NCBI RefSeq assembly: GCF_030463565.1
Contig: NC_134652.1
Location: forward strand, 19,569,397-19,633,396
Reading direction: 5' to 3'
Source: Pelecanus crispus
Taxonomy: Eukaryota > Chordata > Aves > Pelecaniformes > Pelecanidae
DNA: 64,000 nucleotides
The notes below the pieces were generated by a model. It did no database searches, was not told the origin of the DNA, and saw only the letters and a program-made list of their open reading frames with translations. Position numbers and translations under genes: made by a program. Shown here piece by piece: positions 27,231 through 36,979 of the stretch; position 1 is the first letter of the stretch, and the number at the start of each line of letters is the position of its first letter.

Positions 27231-30220
27231 GTACAAAATTGGATAGAATCTTTAGCTATACAGAGATGGATAGACAGATAATCATACCGGTTTCAGACAT
27301 AACATTATTGCTTTCAATGACATTTTCTTCCAAGACATTTAAAATCAGTCCCTAAAAGTAGCTGTAAAGGTAATCACAAACCCCAGTTTAGTCTGATTCA
27401 CATACTGTCAATGTTTTTTCAGACTGCAAGGAAGACAACTTATTCAGAGCATCATTTTACCATACCTCAATGCATCTTTACACAGTGTGATCACATTCTG
27501 TTAAATGACACTACTTCATGAAGTTGGTTATAATAATGCTCCCCCATTTGGACAAGATCTCAACAGTAAGTGAACTATTCAATTGACCACTGTTGGTATT
27601 AAATTTGTTTGACAAAGCAGTAATGACTGGCAGTGGATAAATGTGGCTGAAATCTACAGCCACTGTCTTTATGAGACCACGTAACGTCGGTGCAACTTGG
27701 CATTAGTGTGCACGCAGCTTGCAAGCAGAGTGTGGACCCTGTCATTAACCTGCTGGAGGCTCGTTCTCCCCAGCAGACTGCAGCATGAGAGGACAGGGCA
27801 TGAGAACTGCCGTGCCCTTCCAGGAGGCACCTTGAGACTTGGGCTGAATATCATGTCTTGTTGAGCGTTGAGTTTTAACCTGCTTCAGTTGCCCAGCCAG
27901 CTAGCACATCAGGGACCTAGACAGAGGCATGAGCTCCAAATGCAATCATAGTAAACCATTAGAGGCTTAAAGTTCTGAATCAGCTCTCCTCTTAATCATA
28001 ATATGTGCTATAAATACGTTAGCACTGAGTCTAGGATGAGACAGTTTTACAAGGAAGAAGTAAGAGAAGGAGAAGGAAAGGCGAGGGAGAAGGAAACTCA
28101 TTCTGGTTTCTTATATAGGTCTGTCTGTCCAGGCTTCCTTCTTTCTCTTCATGGAGGGAGAGAGATTTTGAATACAGTGACTGCATTTAAAAACTGTACA
28201 ATATAGAGACATTATATACATTGCAATATGTTTTATGTATGTCCTCTGGGTGAGTTTATTTTTTCACAGATGGAATGAGCTTGCAAATTTTTTTGAGTCA
28301 CAAGAGACTGTTTTATCCAGTCCATCGGTATTTTTTTACATTATTTTGCTCAGACCCTTCCTATTCTATCCCGAGTAAGATTAATTCAAGAAATAGCTAC
28401 AGGCCTTAAAATCAAAGTTTACAGCATTTTCAACTCACTGCACACGCTGATTTTCACACAGCATTGTGTTTTCCCACGTGTCTGTCTTTCCTCCCTCTCC
28501 GATAAGCTTACACTTCACTCCACCATGCCCAATATAGGAATAAGAGCAGGGCAATGTTCTATTCCTGTCCTTGCCACTAACTCACTGTATAGTTTCTTAG
28601 GCATTTGCATCTTGCACTTGGATCCTCTGGTATCTAAGAAGATGAATGTGTCTGTTGATGTTTTCTTTGGGATAAGAGCATCCGTAATGCCTCCCTCTGT
28701 GTGGATTCTCTCATGTTTAATAAGGGTTGAGTCTGCACTGCAACCTTCCAATTGGTGAGGATATCGGTAGGCATTCTGACTTCTACCCAGATGCCTACTT
28801 TGTAGGAAATTAATTTTTTGAGACCTCTACCTCTCAGTCAGATTTGACTTCAGCCAACAGCCTCAAAATTTTGAGGTAGGGCACTCACGTAAAAACATAT
28901 GCACACAAACCAGCATGATCGCATACACTTCCCTTCATAATGCATGCTAAAAAGGAGCTAGAGATATTTATAGAGCATAAGGAGATCCTGGGAACTGGAG
29001 ATACACAGAGACACTGAAAACAGTTGTTTTTATAAGGATAATGCTAGCTACCTTCTGCGACAGAGCCCTGTAGCGCTACTATCTGCTGAACATGCAAAAG
29101 CATTGCTCTTTCCTTTCAGGGCTATATTGCCTTAATTCCATCTACTGTCCCATTTACAATTCTTCACAAATATATTCTGTTCCTCAGGGTCATTTTATTG
29201 ATTGTTAAATAAGAGTAAATGTACTGAGTCAAATTAGCAAGTGTGTAGATTATTCTTACAAACTAAGATTTAGTCCTTAGTATTGGAATGAAAATCAGAG
29301 ACCTACTGTGGTTTGCAGATGTTGGCAAAATCTGTGTAGGTGGAACTACAGATGGTTCCAAATAAGACAAGGTGTGGAGCTGGCACTTATCTTACAGCCA
29401 GTGTTATTTTGACAGCTACTACTGTTTTAACAAAGTATATATTTTATCAGAGAAGATTCTAGAGAAACTGTTTGAATTACGAGTTAGTCTTATAGACAAA
29501 CACATTAACAAGAAACATATTCCAATTTTCAGTGTCACAGCAGGAGTAACACAGTGGGCTGCATTGTGAAGACCGTGGTCGCCAAGGCACAAAGCAACTA
29601 GGATCTTAAAAAGCATGACCAAATGTTAACAGTCTGTTATGAACTGGTACAGTCCAGCTAGTTTATCTTCAATATGCTGATTTTTACAGGCTAAGCTGCT
29701 GGCTTTGCTGTTCAAAATTGTTTAAAACATTTCCACTCTCTGTTCTAATTACCAAGAATATCAAAACAGTACAATGGAAATCAGATACTTACTGGCTTGA
29801 AAATTATTTGCATTGGCATTAGAGGATGAAGTAGTTTTAATTAGGAGGCAAAAAGGAAGTATAAAGTACCTCATGTAAAAATAAAAACCCTTTTGCCGTC
29901 TTAATTAATTACATGACTTGGTATTTTCTATTCACATCCCAATCTCTTTTTTCTCATGACAGGATCACCGCATAAACTCTTCCAAAATAAAGGATTATAC
30001 CCTATTTGCATTAGGATACTTTATTGAAAGTAGGCTGTAAATATATGCAAGATATTTATATGACAACATGTGCATTATTACAACAGCAAATGGAAGACTG
30101 TCAAAATACATCAGAAAAAAAACCTTTGGTTTTTGGAAAGTTGCTGCTCGTCCCTCCCAGCACTGCGGGCGGAAGCCGCAGCTGTGCCCTGGCTTGACGC
30201 AGCCCCACCGCCGAGGGCGG
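27231..30220. other. non-coding sequence upstream of the CR1 / D1C receptor locus
   Basis: AT-rich sequence up to about 30.1 kb, where GC content rises just before the CR1 fragment. No gene is recognised. The GC-rich 80 bp before 30221 could be either CR1 5' sequence I do not recognise or original flanking DNA. Confidence 0.55.
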
Positions 30221-30940
30221 AAAGCTGCCTGGCCGAAAAGGACCTGGGGGTGTTGGTCGACAGCCGGCTGAACATGAGCCAGCAGTGTGCCCAGGTGGCC
30301 AAGAAGGCCAACAGCATCCTGGCTTGTATCAGGAATGCTGTGGCCAGCAGGAGCAGGGAGGTGATTGTCCCCCTGTACTCGGCACTGGTGAGGCCACACC
30401 TGGAATACTGTGTCCAGTTTTGGGCCCCCCACTACAAGAAGGACATTGAGGTGCTGGAGCGTGTCCGGAGAAGGGCAACAAAGCTGGTGAAGGGTCTGGA
30501 GCACAGGCCTTATGAGGAGCGGCTGAGGGAACTGGGGTTGTTTAGCCTGGAGAAGAGGAGGCTGAGGGGAGACCTTATCGCTCTCTACAACTACCTGAAA
30601 GGAGGCTGTAGTGAGGTGGGTGCTGGGCTCTTCTCCCAAGTAGTTAGCAATAGGACGAGAGGGAATGGGCTCAAGCTGCGCCAGGGGAGGTTTAGGTTGG
30701 AAATTAGGAAAAATTTCTTTACGGAAAGGGTGGTCAAGAATTGGAACAGTCTGCCCATAGAGGTGGTGGAGTCGCCATCCCTGGAAGTGTTCAAAAAACG
30801 GGTAGATGTGGCACTTCAGGACATGGTTTAGTCTAGTCTACCCTTGATTGACTTAGAGAAGACTTGGTAGTGTAGGTTAATGGTTGGACTGGATGATCTT
30901 AAAGGTCTTTTCCAACCTAAACCATTCCATGATTCTATGA
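30221..30940 (+). mobile_element. CR1 LINE 3' fragment with open RT C-terminal frame
   Basis: A 5'-truncated CR1 retrotransposon in sense orientation. A single uninterrupted frame to the stop after 30828 encodes the last roughly 200 residues of ORF2. This is the end of the reverse transcriptase and its C-terminal tail, with [27 protein letters not shown] and [17 protein letters not shown]. It is followed by the 3' UTR with the GGATGATCTTAAAGGTCTTT motif and the terminal ATTCTATGA at 30932-30940. The missing RT N-terminus and endonuclease mean it cannot move by itself. The open frame over about 600 bp suggests a younger copy than the others here. It ends 255 bp before the start codon of the D1C receptor fragment, so it lies in or next to that gene's promoter or 5' UTR. 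Confidence 0.93.
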
Positions 30941-30949
30941 GGGGCTGCC

Positions 30950-31500
30950 ACCACCCGGGCCGCACTTGCGGCGAGCGGGACGGTGCCTGCCTTGGCAGGG
31001 CGGAAGGTGGCGGCCCCAAGCCACCGGCGTGGTGAGTAGCCCTGAGGCGGCTCGGCCCGGCCTGCCCTGAGGCCGCAGGGGAAACTGAGGCAGGTGGTGG
31101 CGGCGGACAGAGATGCCCCCGCGGGCGGCCGCCCTCCCCGCCCCGGATGGCGCCGGCTGGCAGGGGTCCCGCCGCCCCTCGGGGGAGTGGCCCCGATGGC
31201 GGAGGCGGCGGCGGGGGGCGGCGCGTGGGCGCTGTGGGCCCTGACCGGTGCCTGCTGGGCGCCCTGGTGCTGGGCACGCTGGTGGGCAACGCGCTGGTCT
31301 GCCCGGCCGTCCTGCGCTTCCGCCACCTGCGTGCCAAGGTCACCAACTGGTTCGTGCTGTCGCTGGCCGTCTCGGACCTCTGCGTGGCCCTCCTGGTGAT
31401 GCCCTGGAAGGCAGTCACCGAGGTGGTCGGCGGCTCCTGGCTCTTCGGCAGCCGCTTTTGTGACACCTGGGTGGCCTTCGACATCATGTGCTCCACCGCC
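30950..31500. promoter_or_regulatory. GC-rich 5' region of the D1C receptor locus
   Basis: A CpG-rich segment covers the 5' flank and first third of the receptor frame. It is the likely remnant of its promoter and 5' UTR. No TATA box is visible. The CR1 fragment abuts it on the left, so upstream regulatory DNA has been displaced or interrupted. Confidence 0.5.
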
Positions 31501-32568
31501 TCCATCCTCCACCTCTGCATCATCAGCCTGGACCGGTACTGGGCCATCGCCAGCCCCTTTCGCTATAAGCGCAGGATGATGCAGCGCCTTGCCTGCGCCA
31601 TGATAGCTGTGGCCTGGGCCCTCTCCATCCTCATCTCCTTCGTCCCAGTGCAGCTACGCTGGCATAAAGCCAAGGACATGAGATACCCAGGCTCCTGGCT
31701 GCCTGGGATGCCCCGCTGTGATATCAGCCTGAACCGCACTTATGCCATCACCTCCTCCCTTATCAGCTTCTACATCCCCGTGGCCATCATGATCATCACC
31801 TATACCAGGATCTACCGAATTGCCCAGGCCCAGATCCGCCGCATCTCCACCCTCGAGCGAGCAGGGGGGCAGTGGCCAGCTCACGGCAAGGAGCCCACCT
31901 CCTCTTTGCGGAGTTGCCTGCGCAAGGAGACCAAGGTGCTGCAGACCCTCTCTATCATAATGGGAGTCTTCGTTTGCTGCTGATTGCCCTTCTTCCTGCT
32001 CAACCGCCTGCTGCCTTTCTGCCAGCCCATGCTGGAGAGTGACCACAAAGGGCAGTCACCCTGCGTTGGCCAAACCACCTTCAACATCTTTGTGTGGTTT
32101 GGCTGGGCCAACTCCTCAGTGAATCCAGTGATCTATGCTTTCAACGCAGACTTCAGGCGGGCTTTCAGCAACCTGCTGGGCTGCCGGTGCTTCTGCTGTG
32201 GCACACCCAGATCCACTGTGGAGAGAGTCAACTTCAGCAATGAGCTGGCTTCCTATCACCATGACACCACCTGCCAGAAGGAAGGAGCTGCCTCATCGTC
32301 AGTACCCGCCCCTGCCATCACTGCCTGGGTGCAGCCCGTACCCCGTGCCGTAAGCTTTCAGGGAGAGGACAGCAGTGAGGAGATGTCTATGGAGAAGAGG
32401 CCTGTGACTTCTCAGACACAGGCTGCCCCTGGCAGCAGCCCCAAGAGTCGTCAGGTGCCAGCCATTTTGCAATTTGATTGCGAGGCAGAGATACCCCTGG
32501 AAACTATTCCACCCTGTACGGGGCTCGGTCAATGTGAGGGACCCCATCACCCTGTTCCAGAGGGATAA
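31196..32568 (+). pseudogene. DRD1C: D1C-type dopamine receptor, disrupted by a frameshift and a nonsense codon
   Basis: D1-class (Gs-coupled) dopamine receptor of the single-coding-exon type. Residues are numbered in the frame opening at 31147. TM1 ends [13 protein letters not shown]3 has C105, ligand Asp112 and DRY 129-131. TM5 has Ser203/204/207, the catechol-binding serines. ECL2 has C191, and ICL3 has RRIS and [11 protein letters not shown]. After the break come [15 protein letters not shown] (NPxxY 326-330) and a Cys-rich palmitoylation site (346-351). The tail motifs [15 protein letters not shown] and CEAEI-LETI match the D1C subtype rather than DRD1 or DRD5. Two defects: (a) the ALTG residues that should lead into TM1 are in the frame starting at 31196, while TM1 itself is one base out, a one-base loss at about 31248/31249; (b) TGA at 31981-31983 replaces Trp6.48 of the CWLPFF motif. 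Product to the stop would lack TM6-TM7. Alternatives: assembly error, polymorphism, or RNA editing. Confidence 0.85.
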
Positions 32569-32882
32569 GTGATTGTGTGTTTCTCACACGCACAGCCATC
32601 CCACGGGGACAGTTCACTCTGCCTGCACATGATACACCCGTCCCCCAGCAAACAAGTCCCATCCCAGAGGGATGGGGACCTGCTGCTCTTACCCCAGAGG
32701 GGTGACGGGTGTATGAAGTCCACCCCAAAAGCATGTAGCAGCCACATACTAACCTCTTCCCACAGCCACCTTCACCCCTTACTCTCTTTCACAGCCAGTA
32801 AACAGTTCCCATGTATTTGTTCACCCCCACACTTCAATCAAACTTGTGATATTTATTAAGAATAGTGACATAATTACATCAA

Positions 32883-32888
32883 AATAAA
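32883..32888 (+). terminator. candidate polyadenylation signal AATAAA for the D1C receptor
   Basis: First canonical AATAAA downstream of the receptor stop codon (32566-32568), giving a 3' UTR of about 330 nt. A second one lies near 33107. Both are in AT-rich DNA where the hexamer is frequent, so this is only a candidate. Confidence 0.35.
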
Positions 32889-33680
32889 AACAACTCATAG
32901 TTTGAGACTCTATAATGTAATCTTACACAGGTAAGTTAATCTTAGATTTAGGTTCATTGCTAAAACCCATTCCCCCCCCTCATGGTTGCACATGATACAT
33001 GTGCATAGTCCTGGTCTTAAAGGTTTGTGTGTGGTTTTACTTCTGTGTTTATTTCAAAGCTGCCTGTCTGGATTTACACGTCTGAATCTGTGTTTAGGCT
33101 CTTAAATAAAAATTACTCTATTAAAACATCACTATCTTATGCTGAGTCAAAAGACTGCTCAAAACCCTGGAAAATTAAGTTGCTTTTATGTAGGACCCCA
33201 AACAGTTTCAGGTGCCAGACTTTGGTATCCAGGCTTAATGATACTGATCTAGGATCTTCCTCGTCATCAAATGTTAGGAAATGTAGTATTGTATTAGGCC
33301 AAAGTTACAGCAGGATGGTGTTTGAGAACTAACACTACAATTCAGTGCGATTTAAGCTGCTATCAGCCGAGGCAGCTGCAATCCTTCTTTCTCCTACTAG
33401 TTCAGGCAGCCGATCCTTCCAGAAAGCAAGCCGGTCCACAAAATAAAAAGTGACCGGGTCATCTCTCTGAACACATTTCACTACTTGTAGACATGAACAG
33501 CAGCAAAAGGGAGAGGAAATAGGTATTGGATGGCTTGCAGGAGAGAAAATACTGGGGGAACTTGACAATCATTTCTGCGTGTGTAAAAGGATGCGGCACA
33601 CATTAAGGGAACACAGTGGCACCTCGGCTGTCCTCCACTTCTCTGTCCACCTCTTAGGAGTTCTGCTGCTGACCATTTAA
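32889..33680. other. non-coding sequence downstream of the D1C locus
   Basis: AT-rich 3' flank. No gene or repeat is recognised. Confidence 0.5.
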
Positions 33681-33731
33681 TACTGTGCTTCACTAACCAC
33701 CATCGTTACCCCATTTTTCTGTCCTTCGCCT

Positions 33732-33890
33732 ATGATTGAGCTGATAGACCTTGATTCATCTAAGGAAGATGATGAAGATGCAACTGTCCAGAAAGAGACA
33801 TCAAGAATGCTTACACTGCGAGAGTTTTCCTGGACATTCAGTCTTATAGATGGTGCAGCTGATACCTTTCAGAACAGTGGTCCGTGCTGA
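33732..33890 (+). other. short coding-like frame with a SUMO-interaction-like motif (unrecognised)
   Basis: A 52-codon frame (open upstream to a TAA near 33678) begins MIELIDLDSSKEDDEDATVQ. The hydrophobic I-E-L-I-D-L-D core followed by Ser-Ser and an acidic run has the form of a SUMO-interacting motif with its acidic/phospho extension. I do not recognise the parent protein. There is no splice-site pair, homologous neighbour exon or poly(A) tail that would establish an exon or processed pseudogene. It may be chance. The frame ends at a TGA inside a 15-bp tandem duplication. Confidence 0.2.
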
Positions 33891-33912
33891 AAAGCCACGT
33901 GCTGAAAAGCCA
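33883..33912. repeat. 15-bp perfect tandem duplication
   Basis: The unit CGTGCTGAAAAGCCA occurs twice head to tail with no mismatch. Confidence 0.95.
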
Positions 33913-34114
33913 GACTCACCTCCCAGTGATCCCGCTCCTGCTCCCTGTGAATTTAAACTGTGTGTAGTTCTTAAGTCCCTGCATGCATTTCCCCCATCAC
34001 ATTAATCCTTATGGGAAACATTGCTTTTGCTATCCTGCTCTTTTCAAGAATGCGTCCGTTATGGACACGTAACGTTATGGGTGTGACTCTAATCTGTTCT
34101 TTATGGCTAAGACT

Positions 34115-34370
34115 GGCAGGACAAGAGGTAATGGGCTTAGCTGCAAGAAAGACCAAGGCAAGACTTTGGAAAAAATTGCTAAGAATAAGGGTAATTAAGC
34201 ACTCAAGTAAATTGCCTAGGGAGGTTATGACATCTCTCTCAGTAAAAGTCTTTAAGATGACATTGCTAAACATCTGTCAGAAATGACATTGGCATTGTTA
34301 ATCCTGTCTTGGGGCAGAGGCATAGTGTAATGATCTCTTGAGATCTTTTCTAGTCCTGCTTCACTATGAC
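34115..34370 (+). mobile_element. ancient CR1-type LINE 3' relic
   Basis: Diverged match to the end of ORF2 and 3' UTR of an old CR1 lineage. In order it has GGCAGGACAAGAGGTAATGG, a 'TTGCCTAGGGAGGTTATGAC' stretch (equivalent to the Leu-Pro-Arg-Glu-Val codons), AGTCTTTAAGATGACATTG, AAACATCTGTCAGAAATGAC, TTGGGGCAGAGG and TGATCTCTTGAGATCTTTTC. The frame is broken and the terminal repeat is lost. It is much older than the 30.2-kb copy. Confidence 0.75.
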
Positions 34371-36912
34371 AACACGACTCCTTAAGCATTGAGCTTACGA
34401 TGTTTAAATATTTTTTTTTTTGCATGCAATAATCCTTAGCTATTTTCTTGAAGGCAAAAAACCATACAGATAAGAACTTTGAGACCCCATTGATGTATTT
34501 CCCTTCTTCTCTTCATGATTATCCATTTTTCTTAGCTTTTAACAACTATCAGTCAGCATGCCTAGTGCCTCATCTGGAGAGCAACCCTGAAATAAACCTA
34601 GTATTTCCTTAAAAGATATACAAGATCTGTGGTTTTTGCTGTGATTCCCTTTGATTATATTCTAGGTGATCATATGTGGATTCAGATGCTAAAGGCTCAA
34701 TCAATTTGTGAGAGGATTTTCCTTGCTACATTTCTTCCTTCTTACACAAACCAGAAACATATATTGAAGGAGTGTCAGCATCTTTTTTTCTCCCCCAAAA
34801 AACCGAAATTATATGTTAGAGCTGTAAGAGCCTTCTCCTCTCACCCCCTCCACACTAAAACCCAATCAGGGGATATGCTGACACACCTGATAAGATACTA
34901 TCCTGAAGTGTGACTCCCTCACTGCCTGCTACACTTCAGTTTCTGTTGCAAGAGCTTCAGCCCGCTCCATCCCTCCAGGAGTTAACTCTCCCTGCCCACA
35001 CACATCTGCCTTCTTGTCGGCACGGCACGCAGTCTTCTGGCAGTCAAGGCCACACATGAAGTTATAATGCACAGGAGCTTTTTTTTTGTTTTGTTTTTAT
35101 TGTGTGTACAGTCTCATTATCAGTGATAAAAGCTGTTAATTAATGGAAGGGAAAGATTTACCTTCTCACAAGGTGTGCCCTGCCTGTGGGGGCTGTCACA
35201 CCCAGGAAGTAGTCTGGACTTACTATATAGAGTGATGACAACTAGTGTATGACAGAGTGGGTGGCAGAAATTAAGCAACGAATATATTTGAATAACGTTT
35301 TCTCTTAAGAATAGTCAGAAATGCATGGTAGCTTTGATTTATGAAACTATATTTGTGTTAAGAATGGAAAAAGCTATTTGTATCAGTACTTGTTGCTATA
35401 GTTTAAATAAGGTTCACTAATAGGTCATATTGTGCCTAAAAATAAATGGGTATTTACCTGAAGAAAAAAAAAAGGTCTTTACTGAAGATTTTTAAAGGGA
35501 CAATTTAAAATTGCTTTGTGTAAGTGATGCTGGAAATAGTTGTTTCTACCTAATTGATGATGGTCATTACTGATGTGCAGATGACACTACGTTACAATAG
35601 TTTACAGCTGTAGGATCCATTGTCCTAAGTGCAGTGTAATGTTTAAAGCTGCAATAAATTTCAGAAATTGCATATTATAAACTGATTATACTCATTTTAA
35701 GTGGCATATTACTGAAGGCACTTTATATGAAAGCTAAACTGCATAGCCCTTCAGACTACATCTTCTCCTGTTGCTGATTTAATAACACATAAATATTGAT
35801 ACTGTATGTACTTTTATTTTCCTAGACTGGGAAGGCTCCTGAATGTTAAGTATACTACAGACCGTGCAGTTCTGTGAACAGTAAATGAGCAAGACTTATT
35901 TACCCAATAATTTTTTTCTAGTGATTAACTGTGATTTCTAATTGACATTTTTCTCATGACAGGGCAAGCTGCTGTGTTACATTACACAAGATCCAATTAG
36001 CATTGTTAGGTTCAAGTCTAATGAGATATATTGAAATTATTACAAAAAGCCAAAGATTTACTTCAGCAGAAATTAAGAGGCAAAATTATTTCCCATTTAC
36101 ACCATTGCAGTCACTCAAAAAAAACCCGCCTTCCAAAGCAAAAACTTGGCAGCACTTTGTTATCCATTTCTGGGCCACAACTTTCCTGGCTTAGCAGGAC
36201 AAAATGAATCACAAATGGCAAAGGTATTATTTTAGGGAGATCTATGGCTATTCCTCAAACACACTTTTTATAACTCAGATCATCAAATGTACATACTTCT
36301 TTATGGATTCACCACAGTATACGTAAGGTATTTCACTGACTAAAAGCAGTTCACTCTCATGCGCAGTAGTTCCACATTTACAATACCATTAACGTCCCAG
36401 TGACCTAAAAAGCAGCTTTTAAATAGCCTTGGTGTCAAAACAGTCCAATCTCACAGATACCTTATCTAAACACTCTTATTAGCCAATGTCTAAACATCTG
36501 AATCAAAACACATTCCAGTTCAGCAAAGTACAAGTGGTAAGGCTTTACGATGTACGCCAAATGCCTTCTCTGTTCAAGTAATTCCTACTCCCTTTCCTTC
36601 TGTCAGTCTACAAAGTTCTCAGCCAGCTACAGATCCCATTTCTTTATTGCACAACTGAAATGAATACAAACTTCTTGTGGTCAATTAAAAGCTTACATAG
36701 CTGCGCTGCCATGACAGCTCTTCTCACTATTACATTGCACATGAGAAATAGGGATAATGTCTCTGTAGCCTCCTTGGGTGGCTGTAGAGGTGCTTATCCA
36801 GCTGAGAGCTTTTCCCTGCTGTCAAATTGCTCTGAAATTGTTCATTGGGTTTAAAAGTTAAGGATGGAGGTGAACAGAGACAGATATGTGCATGCATGTA
36901 TGCATGCTCACT
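34371..36912. other. non-coding intergenic sequence
   Basis: AT-rich unique-looking DNA; nothing recognised. Confidence 0.55.
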
Positions 36913-36979
36913 GCAGGGGGGTTGGGCTTGATGATCTCTCAAGGTCCCTTCCAACCCAAAGCATTCTATGATTCTATGC
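36913..36979 (+). mobile_element. short CR1 3'-end fragment
   Basis: Contains GGGTTGGGCTTGATGATCTC, then TCAAGGTCCCTTCCAACCCA, and ends CATTCTATGATTCTATG, a nearly perfect CR1 terminus with two copies of the 8-bp terminal repeat. Only the last roughly 65 bp of the element is present. Confidence 0.93.

Noticed and set aside
31032-31078. Possible 5'-UTR intron of the D1C gene (GTGAGT ... CCGCAG)
   Set aside because: It would be only 47 nt, below the usual minimum for vertebrate introns.
31147-31983. Reading the receptor as a normal gene starting at ATG 31147
   Set aside because: It would give a Gly/Arg-rich N-terminus and discard the conserved ALTG lead-in in the other frame; it would still end at the TM6 stop. 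Kept as an alternative only.
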